DNA from: Sulfolobus sp. A20
Lineage (GTDB): Archaea > Thermoproteota > Thermoprotei_A > Sulfolobales > Sulfolobaceae
DNA: 64,000 nucleotides
Reading direction: 5' to 3'
NCBI RefSeq assembly: GCF_001719125.1
Contig: NZ_CP017006.1
Coordinates: 1,302,001-1,366,000 of the forward strand
The notes beneath the pieces were generated by a model. That model did not search any database and was not told the DNA's origin. It saw only the letters and a program-made list of their open reading frames with translations. Each line of letters starts with the position of its first letter. Within the stretch, counting starts at the first letter, position 1. Below are positions 44,823-53,652 of this stretch, one piece after another. A program made the position numbers and the translations under genes.

Positions 44823-47165
44823 TTATCTCCTTCTTAAAGCCAATACTACTCCTATAATTATTATTATTATCACTACCACGGCTATAGCTACGTAAAGCCC
44901 AGTATTGCTACTACTGGTAACTGTGGAAGTCGTAGTTACGGTAGTTGGGCTAGTTGTCGTGACCGTGCTCGTTGTGGTACTCACTGAGGTCGTGGTAACA
45001 GTGCTTGTCGAAGACGATACACTAGTAACAGTACTGGTTGTAGTGACAGTGCTAACTCCTAACATTGCCAATAAGGAAGGCGGTGTTGCCGTAGATGCCT
45101 TACCATATAGAAATGCTAGTACATCGCTCCAAGCTTGTTGAGTAAAGTTCAATGCTTGTTGATTCGTCATTCCCGGAGGTCTAGGGGCTATATTCCATAT
45201 TATGGGTTCAGCTGGATTGGCGGCATTCCCAACATATACGTTTAGCCAGTACATATATTGAGGAGTAGAGAATCCTATATAATATTGATCTTCCCACTCC
45301 TCAAACGGCCATTCAGTTGTCGTAAAGGGTATCACTGGAGTGTTGTTCATTATTATTTGAGCCATCTGATCGTATATTTGTCTAAGTTGTGTGACATTAT
45401 TAGTCTCACCAGCTTGTATGTATAAGTTGATTAATTGCTGTGGTGGAATCCATCTTTCCCAATCAGAGAGAAGAGTTGTACTCTTCAAAATCGCTGTTAT
45501 GTTTGCTACGTATACTATAGTACTGTTATTTAATAATGAACTATTTTCTGCCCTTAGCTGAGGTAAGTTTAATAAATATTCTTGTGCTGCAGTTAAATTG
45601 GCTATCAGTGTTCCATTAGGCAGTCTTATCTCTGTGTTATTGAGGGCAGTTATATTCGCTGCATATTTACCATTCGATAATTGCACTATAGAAACTAGCG
45701 GTGGTATAACTAAGAACCCCCATACAGTATAAGGAGATAGCCAACTATCGTCTCCATACCAATAAGCTAGCTCATAATTTCCTGCCTCCATATAAGATGG
45801 TAGTGTAGAAGGACTAACTGAAACTACTTGTACTTGCAAACCTAATTCTGTTTGCATTTCTTGAGCGAAAGCATACGCTTGAGCATATACATCAGACCAG
45901 TCTACGAAATTATACAAGGTTACTGGGGGTAATGGCGTACCATTTGGAAAAGATAGTTTACCATTAATAATCTTTAATCCATGTTGTTGCAATATCTGTA
46001 AAGCTTCAGAAACATTAGGATGGATGAAGCCTTGTTGATAAATTTGAGGGGATAGCCAATTCTGTGCCATAATTGGCGGCAAATACCACGATGTTGGATA
46101 GGGAACCGCTCCATTAGGTAAATAACCTGTTGCAACGTCAGATAACTGGGTCATATTAAGGGCTAATGCTATAGCCATTCTGAACCATGTTTGATTCCAA
46201 GGCCAATAGTTTAGTTTTTGATTGTTAATATACAAATACCAGTTATTTCCACCAGTACCATTTGGAAATCCCATCATTGCGTGATAATATTGAGGATTTT
46301 TATCTATAAATAATGATTCAAGAGGTGTCGGTCCATTGCTACCTGAAGAGGCCCATTGTAATTGTCCCTCAGCTAACATTGAGTAAACTTGTGGATTATA
46401 GATTCCATAAACCTTTATTTCTGGTAAGAATGGTCTGCCAGGGATCCAATACACTGGATTTCTATAATATATCAGTAAGTTGGTACTTTGGCTAGCTAAA
46501 TAATATGGTCCCGTTCCTATGGGGACTGGTATTACTGCATTAGCCGGATTTGAAGAGTTTAGCAAAGGAGCGTATTGTTCCCATGGTACTATGTATTGCC
46601 CAGATAAAATAGTATATAATGCATAGGGAATATTGGGAGTAGTGAAATTAAATATTACTTCGTAAGGGTTAGGTGAACTCATAGTAATTTGGAAGGGGTT
46701 TCCAAACACCTTAAAGTACAGCTCGAAGGTTACTATTACGTCTTTAGCAGTGAAAGGCCACTCAATTACTTGCTGTGTCCCATTATATGTCCCATTATAA
46801 TAGAAGTACACTCCTTGTCTTAAATACACTATTAATTCATGATAATTATCTGCGAATGTCCAATTAGTGGCTAATATTGGAAGTAATTGTCCCGTATATT
46901 GTTCAGCATCAGCTAATTGCTCTAACACGAATGCCATCATGTGATAATTATCTCCATACCTAACTGAGGGTGAAAAAACATTCCAGTTTCCTTGAACGAA
47001 AGGACCGTCACCATTAGCTATACTAAACACTGGATAGTTAGAAGCATACGAAAATGTTGGTTGAGGATTAGGAGTTGGCTGCGCAATACTTACTATTCCT
47101 CCTAGGGCTATCATTAATGTCAAAAGTAGTATAGGTATCGTTTCTAAAAACCTACTTTTATGCAT
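44823..47165 (-). CDS. ABC transporter substrate-binding protein, family 5, with Thr-rich stalk and C-terminal anchor
   Basis: Secreted binding protein of about 780 residues, first gene of the second ABC operon. A signal segment (FLETIPILLLTLMIALGGIVSIA) leads into the binding domain with LRQGVYFYYNGTYNGTQQ. A Ser/Thr/Val repeat stalk covers roughly the last 50-80 residues before the hydrophobic anchor, and the tail is ALRRR. The GTG at 47171 would add two residues; I chose the ATG at 47165, with TATA-like ttatttac about 26 bp upstream. An ARA-box-like palindrome lies 38 bp before it. It probably binds an oligosaccharide and passes it to the permease pair downstream. Confidence 0.9.
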   Translation of the reverse strand: MHKSRFLETIPILLLTLMIALGGIVSIAQPTPNPQPTFSYASNYPVFSIANGDGPFVQGNWNVFSPSVRYGDNYHMMAFVLEQLADAEQYTGQLLPILATNWTFADNYHELIVYLRQGVYFYYNGTYNGTQQVIEWPFTAKDVIVTFELYFKVFGNPFQITMSSPNPYEVIFNFTTPNIPYALYTILSGQYIVPWEQYAPLLNSSNPANAVIPVPIGTGPYYLASQSTNLLIYYRNPVYWIPGRPFLPEIKVYGIYNPQVYSMLAEGQLQWASSGSNGPTPLESLFIDKNPQYYHAMMGFPNGTGGNNWYLYINNQKLNYWPWNQTWFRMAIALALNMTQLSDVATGYLPNGAVPYPTSWYLPPIMAQNWLSPQIYQQGFIHPNVSEALQILQQHGLKIINGKLSFPNGTPLPPVTLYNFVDWSDVYAQAYAFAQEMQTELGLQVQVVSVSPSTLPSYMEAGNYELAYWYGDDSWLSPYTVWGFLVIPPLVSIVQLSNGKYAANITALNNTEIRLPNGTLIANLTAAQEYLLNLPQLRAENSSLLNNSTIVYVANITAILKSTTLLSDWERWIPPQQLINLYIQAGETNNVTQLRQIYDQMAQIIMNNTPVIPFTTTEWPFEEWEDQYYIGFSTPQYMYWLNVYVGNAANPAEPIIWNIAPRPPGMTNQQALNFTQQAWSDVLAFLYGKASTATPPSLLAMLGVSTVTTTSTVTSVSSSTSTVTTTSVSTTTSTVTTTSPTTVTTTSTVTSSSNTGLYVAIAVVVIIIIIIGVVLALRRR

Positions 47166-47202
47166 AGGCACTTTTTATAAAAGATAGTAAATAACTCATT
47201 AC

Positions 47203-47216
47203 GTTAACTTGTTAAC
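47203..47216 (-). promoter_or_regulatory. ARA-box-like palindrome before the second ABC operon
   Basis: GTTAAC-TT-GTTAAC is the most regular site in the window, 38 bp before the binding-protein ATG and just upstream of its TATA box. AACTTGTTAA differs by one base from the published Sulfolobus ARA-box core AACATGTTAA, as I recall it. Confidence 0.6.
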
Positions 47217-47545
47217 CAGATTGATGAAATAAGCAAAATTATGCAACCAATCAAAAATCTAAAACTAATTATATAAAATTTTACATCAGTATTTGTTTCT
47301 ACTTAATCTTTGTTGTCTTCAAATGCATGTATGAATTACATTTCATGCGGTTAACTTAACCTTAAACAGTGGGAAGGATAGAAAGATTTTCATGTTATTA
47401 TAAGAATTTATATCGTTCATTTTCCTTGATCTATAATACAGGAAAAATCTACTAATTGAACACTAGTTGAAATCCCATTTAAATTCATCATTGTTCACCT
47501 TGTAAGTATTAATAGGCTTTCCTAGTCATAGAGCACATAGAAGCT
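47217..47545. other. intergenic region, nothing recognised
   Basis: A+T-rich DNA between the promoter of the second ABC operon and the 3' end of the next minus-strand gene. No ORF, RNA or repeat stands out. Confidence 0.4.
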
Positions 47546-48223
47546 TCACATTGACATTAAAAACTCTAATGACTTTTTAATTCCGTTCACGGGATCATCT
47601 AGCTCGTATTCTATCATAATTGGTATATCCAGCTCTTTGGCTTTCTTCATTACGTCTTTAATGTTAAGAACTCCCTTACCAATAATAACATCACTACCAT
47701 TCTCATTCACGTCTTTAAGATGAATTTCTAATATTCTTTTACCTAACTTCTCAATAGCCTCTAATGGATTTTCTCCGTATCTTGCTAAGTGGGCTAGATC
47801 TAGACACATGCCTATTCTTGAGTCTAGATTCTCCACTTTCTCATAAATCTTCTTATACGATCCCCATCTGTGATTAGGACCATGATTGTGTATTGCTACC
47901 TTTATATTATATTCCTTAACTAAATCATTTATTTTAGGTAAGGTCTCTTCATCTGGGTCAGCTGTTAAGATTTCAATTTCTACACTATTTGCAAAATCAA
48001 ATAATTCTTTCAATCCCTTTTCACTCATTCGATTAACTCCATGTGAGATTAACTTTATCCCAAATTTTTTATGTATATTGAGGGCTATTCCTACATTTTC
48101 CGCTTTTGGTTCCAAATGTCTAGGATATGCCTCTACATACTTAAATCCTAAATTAGAAATAACTTCTAATGCTTTTTCATAACTTAGGTTTCTTAATGAG
48201 TAACTTTGAACTCCTAATATCAT
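47546..48223 (-). CDS. sugar phosphate isomerase/epimerase family TIM-barrel enzyme, short form
   Basis: AP-endonuclease-2-fold protein of only 225 residues, at the low end for the family. It begins MILGVQSYSLRNLSYEKAL. Likely metal ligands are in AIHNHGPNHRWG, MCLDLAHLARYG, EIHLKDVNEN and IMIEYELDDP, as in many hydroxypyruvate-isomerase or IolE-like proteins. It precedes the second ABC operon on the same strand but is separated from it by more than 370 bp. It may form a pathway pair with the dehydrogenase at 48651. Reaction unknown. Confidence 0.8.
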   Translation of the reverse strand: MILGVQSYSLRNLSYEKALEVISNLGFKYVEAYPRHLEPKAENVGIALNIHKKFGIKLISHGVNRMSEKGLKELFDFANSVEIEILTADPDEETLPKINDLVKEYNIKVAIHNHGPNHRWGSYKKIYEKVENLDSRIGMCLDLAHLARYGENPLEAIEKLGKRILEIHLKDVNENGSDVIIGKGVLNIKDVMKKAKELDIPIMIEYELDDPVNGIKKSLEFLMSM

Positions 48224-48650
48224 CGACCAAAACTATCAGGAAAACAATTTAAAGTTTTTCTGTCCTATTCGTTTATGTGTTAAAAATTAAATAATCCATA
48301 TTTTCATAATATAGTGATAATAATGTAACTCAAAATAGTTTTATTTAAAAAGTTACCCTTTACTTGTTAACCTTTCTATAAAAATAGTGTAAGCGTATAC
48401 TTCCTTAAACCAAGATGTCATATAATGTAAGCTCAGCACTTGTATAGTTTCGCTTTAAATTAAAATAGATATTTTATTTTTCAGATAGCCCTATATGGAT
48501 AAGTTATACGTGAATCTCGAAGAATTTAATTCTGTTATTTTCAATTAAGTTATGGTGAATTCCTAATTGTATAATACCATTTTACAAGTCCCAATTAATG
48601 TACTAAAAATATTTCAAATTTTAATCCTAATAATATCGTAAGAAAAACCA
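48224..48650. other. intergenic region with one imperfect ARA-box-like site
   Basis: No gene is visible. TTTACTTGTTAAC at 48359-48371 differs by one base from the TTAACTTGTTAAC form, but lies 136 bp before the start at 48223, so its use is doubtful. Confidence 0.35.
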
Positions 48651-49706
48651 TTAAATTACTATATCAAAGTTTAACGGTAACCTAACAACCTCTCTTTTTG
48701 CTGAAGAGAGATAAATTGCCTTAATTAATTCTAGGCTTTTTATTCCATCCTCTCCATTTATAGGGAAATCATCATTTTCCTCATATCTCTTAAGGAAATC
48801 TCTAAATAATTCCTTATGTAAGTCTATATTTTGACTTAGTGTATCAGAAGATTTACCGATTAGCTCTTCTTTTGTTATTCCCTCAATTTTAATTGAGCTA
48901 ATTTTCCTATCCGTAATTTCTATGAAACCACTAGTCCCGTTTATCCTGATCTTTCTATATTGGCTATCCTTAGGGATAAAGGAGACCGTTTGAGCCATAA
49001 CTCCTAATGCCTTACTCTTAAACTTAAATATAGATACCGCGTTATCCTCAACCTCTATAGATGGATGAGTTAAAGTATCAACGAATCCAGAAACCTCCTC
49101 TATTTCCCCTCCAAACCATAACAAGAGGTCAATAGTATGAATGCCTTGATTAGTTAATACTCCACCACCCTCCGTGTTCCACATGCCACGCCAACTTCTG
49201 GCAATCTCATCTTTTTTATAATACTCCTTTTCATCACGATACCACTTCAACTCAGCTTCTAACAGATATACCTTACCCAATTTTTCGATTAATTCATACC
49301 TCACTCTTTTGATGTCTGGGGAATATCTCTCTTGAAATATTACACCCAATCTTACTCCATTTCTATTAGCTCTCTTAATCATTTCTTTAGCTCCAGCTAA
49401 AGTAGTAGCCATCGGCTTCTCTGTTATTACGCTCTTTCCATACTCAAACGCTTGTATTGCTTGGGGTGAGTGAAGATAAGAGGGAGTAGCAAGAGTAATT
49501 ATATCAACTTGTGGATTCCTTAAAGCTGAGTCGAGAGAAGAGAATGCTATAACATCATATTGTTTAGCTATCTCCTCTGCTAAGGTGCTTATTTGATCCA
49601 CTACACCTATCAGCTTAACGTTACTATTTTCCTTCTCTAATTCTTTTAGCGCCCTAATGTGGACTTTACCTATATTTCCCAATCCTACAACTACAACTCC
49701 GATCAT
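48651..49706 (-). CDS. Gfo/Idh/MocA family oxidoreductase
   Basis: NAD(P)-dependent dehydrogenase of 351 residues. GVVVVGLGNIGKVHIRAL binds the nucleotide, VITEKPMATT near 92-101 holds the catalytic Lys, and GGGVLTNQGIHTIDLLLWFGG near 175-195 holds the active-site His typical of inositol and glycoside-oxidising members. TATA-like ccttaaatt lies about 25 bp before the ATG, and TTAAAGTGTTAAA (49744-49756 in reverse) sits 38 bp upstream, the same site as at lacS. Shared regulation with beta-glycosidase genes suggests a substrate from beta-glucosides or pentosides; this is inference. Confidence 0.83.
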   Translation of the reverse strand: MIGVVVVGLGNIGKVHIRALKELEKENSNVKLIGVVDQISTLAEEIAKQYDVIAFSSLDSALRNPQVDIITLATPSYLHSPQAIQAFEYGKSVITEKPMATTLAGAKEMIKRANRNGVRLGVIFQERYSPDIKRVRYELIEKLGKVYLLEAELKWYRDEKEYYKKDEIARSWRGMWNTEGGGVLTNQGIHTIDLLLWFGGEIEEVSGFVDTLTHPSIEVEDNAVSIFKFKSKALGVMAQTVSFIPKDSQYRKIRINGTSGFIEITDRKISSIKIEGITKEELIGKSSDTLSQNIDLHKELFRDFLKRYEENDDFPINGEDGIKSLELIKAIYLSSAKREVVRLPLNFDIVI

Positions 49707-49743
49707 GTTCGTAGATTAGAGATTATGGAATTTAAGGCTTATC

Positions 49744-49756
49744 TTTAACACTTTAA
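49744..49756 (-). promoter_or_regulatory. ARA-box-like palindrome before the dehydrogenase at 49706
   Basis: Read on the gene strand this is TTAAAGTGTTAAA, identical over 13 bases to the site between lacS and the isomerase gene, and 38 bp before the ATG. Confidence 0.55.
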
Positions 49757-49900
49757 TAAGCCAATCTAGTACAAGTCTTAAGCCTTTCCTAATAGGGCAT
49801 AATTAAATTCCTCCCCATTGACAAGTCTTTCATTATTTAGTATAGTTTAGACATGAAATTTTACACCTTATTTCTATAAAATAAGGAGAAAAATACTTAT

Positions 49901-50410
49901 CTATATACTATCTAACCTAATTGTAATTATAGGCAATAGTACTCCTAGCATCTTTAATAACGTTCTTAACTCTTTATCATCATTAGCCCTATAGGCTTTT
50001 AGACTACCTATTGTAGCCCAAGTGTTATCATATTCATTATCACTTACTTTCTCTAACCACTCTATATTTTTACCATCTTTCTTCTCTTGAATTGCTATGT
50101 GAGTCATTGATAATGTTGGTGATGCTCCATGCCAGTGTCTTTGTCCGGGAGGGGTCCAAATCACGTCACCCTCTTTAATCTCTACAGCCTCTTCTCCTTC
50201 TGCCTTTATTATACCCTTACCATTTGTTACTATCAATAATTGACCTAGGGGATGGTAATGCCATGCTGTTCTTGCTCTCGGCTCAAATGTGACTAATGAC
50301 GCGGAGATCATGGCAGGTGGTTCGGCATCATATAGCATTTCTATTTTTACATTACCGCTGAAGTGTTGCTCTTCTCCTCTTCTCACTTGTCTAGACCTTA
50401 TTACCCGCAT
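49901..50410 (-). CDS. cupin-domain protein
   Basis: Small beta-barrel protein of 169 residues. The two cupin motifs are clear: AWHYHPLGQLLIVTNGKG near 49-66 and the PPGQRHWHGAS stretch near 87-97, with His residues for a metal. Such proteins may be isomerases, dioxygenases or binding proteins, often in aromatic or sugar-acid degradation. The cupin fold ends near residue 130, and the last 40 residues (from about DNTWATIGSLKAYRANDD) are an unexplained tail, either a real extension or read-through into decayed sequence. It stands alone between a dehydrogenase and a divergent GH31 gene. Confidence 0.78.
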   Translation of the reverse strand: MRVIRSRQVRRGEEQHFSGNVKIEMLYDAEPPAMISASLVTFEPRARTAWHYHPLGQLLIVTNGKGIIKAEGEEAVEIKEGDVIWTPPGQRHWHGASPTLSMTHIAIQEKKDGKNIEWLEKVSDNEYDNTWATIGSLKAYRANDDKELRTLLKMLGVLLPIITIRLDSI

Positions 50411-50666
50411 GCTTACCTAATTTAGAAGTTTTCGAAACTCTGTTATAAAGTTTTGTAAATAAGGCTCAGAATTTATATTAAGGAACTTAGTCAACATTCT
50501 GTTTTATCTAAGAGATTTGATTTATATATTTCAGCATATATTTAAAATCTACTATAACAGTTTATACTTACTATGTTTAAGTATGATATTGATTTCCATT
50601 AATTCGTTACTCTAAAAATTTTTGCAATACTTAAGTCTTATATATTTCTTGATTTAACGCACTATC

Positions 50667-52757
50667 ATGGAACCTAAAGTAGAATACTATGATTCAAATA
50701 TAGCGAGAATAACTTATGGGAATAGGAAAGATTCTAGCTTAATAATTAGAAGCAAGCAGATAAAAAACGAAATTCAAGAAGTTAAAGTGACTTATGATGG
50801 GGTATCCAAAAAATTGCTCTTTACTGATCCTAATGGTAAAACTCTCTTAAAGGAGGTCAATAGGGCTATAATACCAGTAAATATATTAGGTGAACCTACA
50901 AATCACATAGAACAAGAATTTGAATTATCGAAAGATGAGGCAATATATGGGTTTGGACAACACGCAGGAGGAAACGGACTAGGTCAATCATTCGGGTTAT
51001 TCAATTATAGGGGTTCTACAATAATCTTATCTCAGAGAAATACGGACATAGGAATACCCTTCATGGTCTCAAGTAAAGGTTATGGAATTTTATGGGATAA
51101 TTATTCAATGATGCTTATAAATAATAGAGACGATAAGTTAAGGATCTGGTTTGAAGCTGGAGATGCCTTAGACTACTATTTCATCTACGGACCAGAATTG
51201 GATAGAGTAATTGCTAGCTATAGAAGACTAACTGGAGACGCGCCTTTACTTCCAAAATGGGCTTATGGATATTGGCAATCGAAGGAAAGATATGCCTCAC
51301 AAAATGAGTTATTAAATACTTTAGAGGAATTTAAAAAAAGAAACATACCTATAGACGTTATAGTTCTAGACTGGAGATATTGGGGCAGGTATGGATGGAA
51401 TGCATTTAAATTCGATGAAAACGATTTCCCTGATCCTGAAGGGATGATAAATCAAGTACATGAGAAGAAATGTAGGTTAGTTATTTCCATTTGGCCTACG
51501 TTTGGAAAGGAAACTGAAATCTACAAGGAATTTGAGAGTAAGGGTTGCATAATACAAAACACTACTGCATTTAATCCTTTCAAAGATGAGTGTAGAAAGC
51601 TGTTTTGGGAGCATATAAAGAAGAGTTTTTTCGACATTGGTGTAGATGGTTATTGGTTAGACGCGTCAGAACCGGAAACAGGCTATGGTCTCTTGTTCTA
51701 TTCTCCTTTACATGACGCTAAAGTTAATGAAAACTATGGTTTCAAGTACTTAAATGCTTTTCCGTTAATGGAAACTAGGGCAGTTTATGAAGGACAGAGA
51801 GCGGTCAGCAATAAAAGAGTTGTCATTTTGACTAGATCTTCTTTTGCGGGTCAGCAAGCTAGTTCAGCAATCAGTTGGTCTGGAGACATTTTATCTGATT
51901 GGGCTACATTAAGGGGACAAATACCAGCCGGGCTGAACTTTTGCCTCTCCGGTATTCCATACTGGACGACTGATATTGGAGGCTTTTTCAGTGGTAATCC
52001 AGAGAGTCAAGCTTATAAGGAAATATTCGTTAGATGGTTTCAGTGGGGAGTTTTCTGTCCTATATTTAGAGTTCACGGGACTATATTCCCTAAAGAACCT
52101 TGGAGATTTGGAGACTTTGAGAAAATTATAGTAAAATATATTAATTTACGCTATAGATTATTACCCTATATATATTCTCTAGCATGGAAGGTTACTAGTG
52201 AAGGATATACAATGATGAGAGCTTTAGTGATGGACTTCAGAGATGATTCGAACGTTTATAATATAGACGATCAGTTCATGTTCGGTCCATACATGTTGAT
52301 TAGCCCAGTTACGTTACCAGAAGTTACAGAAAGAGAAATCTATTTGCCTAAAGGGAGATGGTATGACTTTTGGACTGGTAGAAAAGTCGAAGGAGGAAGG
52401 TGGTTAAAGGTAGATTCGCCTATTGATATAATACCGATTCACGTTAAGGAAGGAGCCATAATACCATTAGCCTCACGAGATAATAGTATAGAGATTAGGG
52501 TTTATCCGGGAGGGAAGACAAATTTCTTACTTTACGATGATGACGGTATTACATATAATTATGAAAAAGGTGATTACTCATTAATACCTCTTAATCTGAA
52601 TAACGATTATCTTACAATTGGGAAGAGAATAGGAGAGTATTCTGTTAATAAAGTTTTTAAAATAGTTTCCGTAAGGGAGGGAATTGGAATTAAGGAAGAT
52701 AAAGGTGATAAAATTGTAGAATATAATGGCGATGAAATAAAAGTAAAAATTAATTGA
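50667..52757 (+). CDS. alpha-xylosidase, GH31 (XylS/YicI-like)
   Basis: Retaining glycosidase of 696 residues. The N-terminal beta-sandwich (about 1-180) leads to a TIM barrel starting LPKWAYGYWQSKERY. The nucleophile Asp332 is in GYWLDASEPE and the acid/base Asp407 in SWSGDILSDW. IPYWTTDIGGF near 431-441 and the DWRYWGRYGWNAFKFD insert near 235-250 match the YicI/XylS alpha-xylosidase branch rather than the MalA alpha-glucosidase branch. C-terminal beta domains complete it. No signal peptide. It would remove alpha-xylosyl units from xyloglucan oligosaccharides, fitting with LacS and the GH12 enzyme; in S. solfataricus XylS and LacS act together on such oligomers. It is a little shorter than XylS, so I leave the gene symbol open. 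Confidence 0.88.
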   Translation: MEPKVEYYDSNIARITYGNRKDSSLIIRSKQIKNEIQEVKVTYDGVSKKLLFTDPNGKTLLKEVNRAIIPVNILGEPTNHIEQEFELSKDEAIYGFGQHAGGNGLGQSFGLFNYRGSTIILSQRNTDIGIPFMVSSKGYGILWDNYSMMLINNRDDKLRIWFEAGDALDYYFIYGPELDRVIASYRRLTGDAPLLPKWAYGYWQSKERYASQNELLNTLEEFKKRNIPIDVIVLDWRYWGRYGWNAFKFDENDFPDPEGMINQVHEKKCRLVISIWPTFGKETEIYKEFESKGCIIQNTTAFNPFKDECRKLFWEHIKKSFFDIGVDGYWLDASEPETGYGLLFYSPLHDAKVNENYGFKYLNAFPLMETRAVYEGQRAVSNKRVVILTRSSFAGQQASSAISWSGDILSDWATLRGQIPAGLNFCLSGIPYWTTDIGGFFSGNPESQAYKEIFVRWFQWGVFCPIFRVHGTIFPKEPWRFGDFEKIIVKYINLRYRLLPYIYSLAWKVTSEGYTMMRALVMDFRDDSNVYNIDDQFMFGPYMLISPVTLPEVTEREIYLPKGRWYDFWTGRKVEGGRWLKVDSPIDIIPIHVKEGAIIPLASRDNSIEIRVYPGGKTNFLLYDDDGITYNYEKGDYSLIPLNLNNDYLTIGKRIGEYSVNKVFKIVSVREGIGIKEDKGDKIVEYNGDEIKVKIN

Positions 52758-53631
52758 ATTCAGCTAATATTTTTTGAATGATCTTTAAAGCTTGTTTTCT
52801 CTGTTCATCGCTTAATTGTGGTAGAGGCGGTCTCACCACTGAAGATGAGATCAATCCCTTTAATTCAGCTCCTAATTTTGCGAGGTGAGCCATAGTTATC
52901 GGAGGTTTGATTATCGACCTATATTCTAATAATAGGTCATATAGTTTAAAAGCCCTCTCGTACTCTCCTCTTACGTAACTCTCGTATATTTTTATAGGTA
53001 ATGAAGAGAAAGAACCCATAGACGTGGTGAAACCCTTAGCGCCCAATATCATTCCAAGTAATGCTCTCTCCTCTAATCCATCTATCACGTCTATTTTAGA
53101 ACCCACTAACCTAACAACTTCTTTAAATTCTACTACGTTATATCTAGCTTCTTTTAATGCTTTTATGGAAGGCACTTCTCTAACTAATTCATATATAAGA
53201 TTAGGCGATAGATCAAAGTTAATCACAGATGGATTATTATAAATCACTATATCCATTTCACATAAAGAACTTACTAATTTAAAATATTCAATAATCCCCT
53301 CATGGTTTCCTTTAAGATAATAAGGTGGTGTAAGCATTACTCTCTTCACACCTAAATCACGATATTTTTTGCACAAATTTCCCGTTTCTACGTATGACGT
53401 TGATGAGGCACCAGCTATAACTTCTGACTTGTTAACGCTTTTTACAACGTTCTCTACTACTTTTACTCTTTCTTCGATTGATAGAGAAGAAAACTCTCCT
53501 GCAGTACCTAAAGGGACTATATATCTCATGTTAACGTTTTCAGCATAACTTATAATATTTCTTAAACCTTGTATGTCTAATTCAAGGTTCTTATTAAATG
53601 GGGTTATATTAGTTAGGAAAACTCCTTCCAC
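52750..53631 (-). CDS. DHDPS/N-acetylneuraminate-lyase family lyase or dehydratase
   Basis: Class I Schiff-base lyase of 293 residues. PLGTAGEFSSLS near 40-51 equals the family GTTGE motif, Tyr131 lies in IVIYNNP, and the Schiff-base Lys is probably Lys160 in ALKEARYN. The gene is 21 bp after the enolase-superfamily gene and surely co-transcribed with it. In this fold, 5-keto-4-deoxyglucarate dehydratase/decarboxylase would use the product of a glucarate dehydratase; an aldolase for 2-keto-3-deoxy sugar acids is the other option. It differs clearly from the Sulfolobus KDG aldolase (KdgA). It overlaps the convergent GH31 gene by 8 bp. Confidence 0.82.
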   Translation of the reverse strand: MEGVFLTNITPFNKNLELDIQGLRNIISYAENVNMRYIVPLGTAGEFSSLSIEERVKVVENVVKSVNKSEVIAGASSTSYVETGNLCKKYRDLGVKRVMLTPPYYLKGNHEGIIEYFKLVSSLCEMDIVIYNNPSVINFDLSPNLIYELVREVPSIKALKEARYNVVEFKEVVRLVGSKIDVIDGLEERALLGMILGAKGFTTSMGSFSSLPIKIYESYVRGEYERAFKLYDLLLEYRSIIKPPITMAHLAKLGAELKGLISSSVVRPPLPQLSDEQRKQALKIIQKILAEFN

Positions 53632-53652
53632 TCTATAACACCCCTCTCTTCT

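Noticed and set aside
44905-45141. Plus-strand ORF of Val/Thr-rich sequence
   Set aside because: It is the antisense reading of the Thr-rich stalk of the binding protein at 44823.
50667-52757. MalA alpha-glucosidase
   Set aside because: The length is close to MalA but the sequence has the WLDASEPE and PYWTTDIGGF blocks of the alpha-xylosidase branch, and its N-terminus differs from MalA as I remember it.
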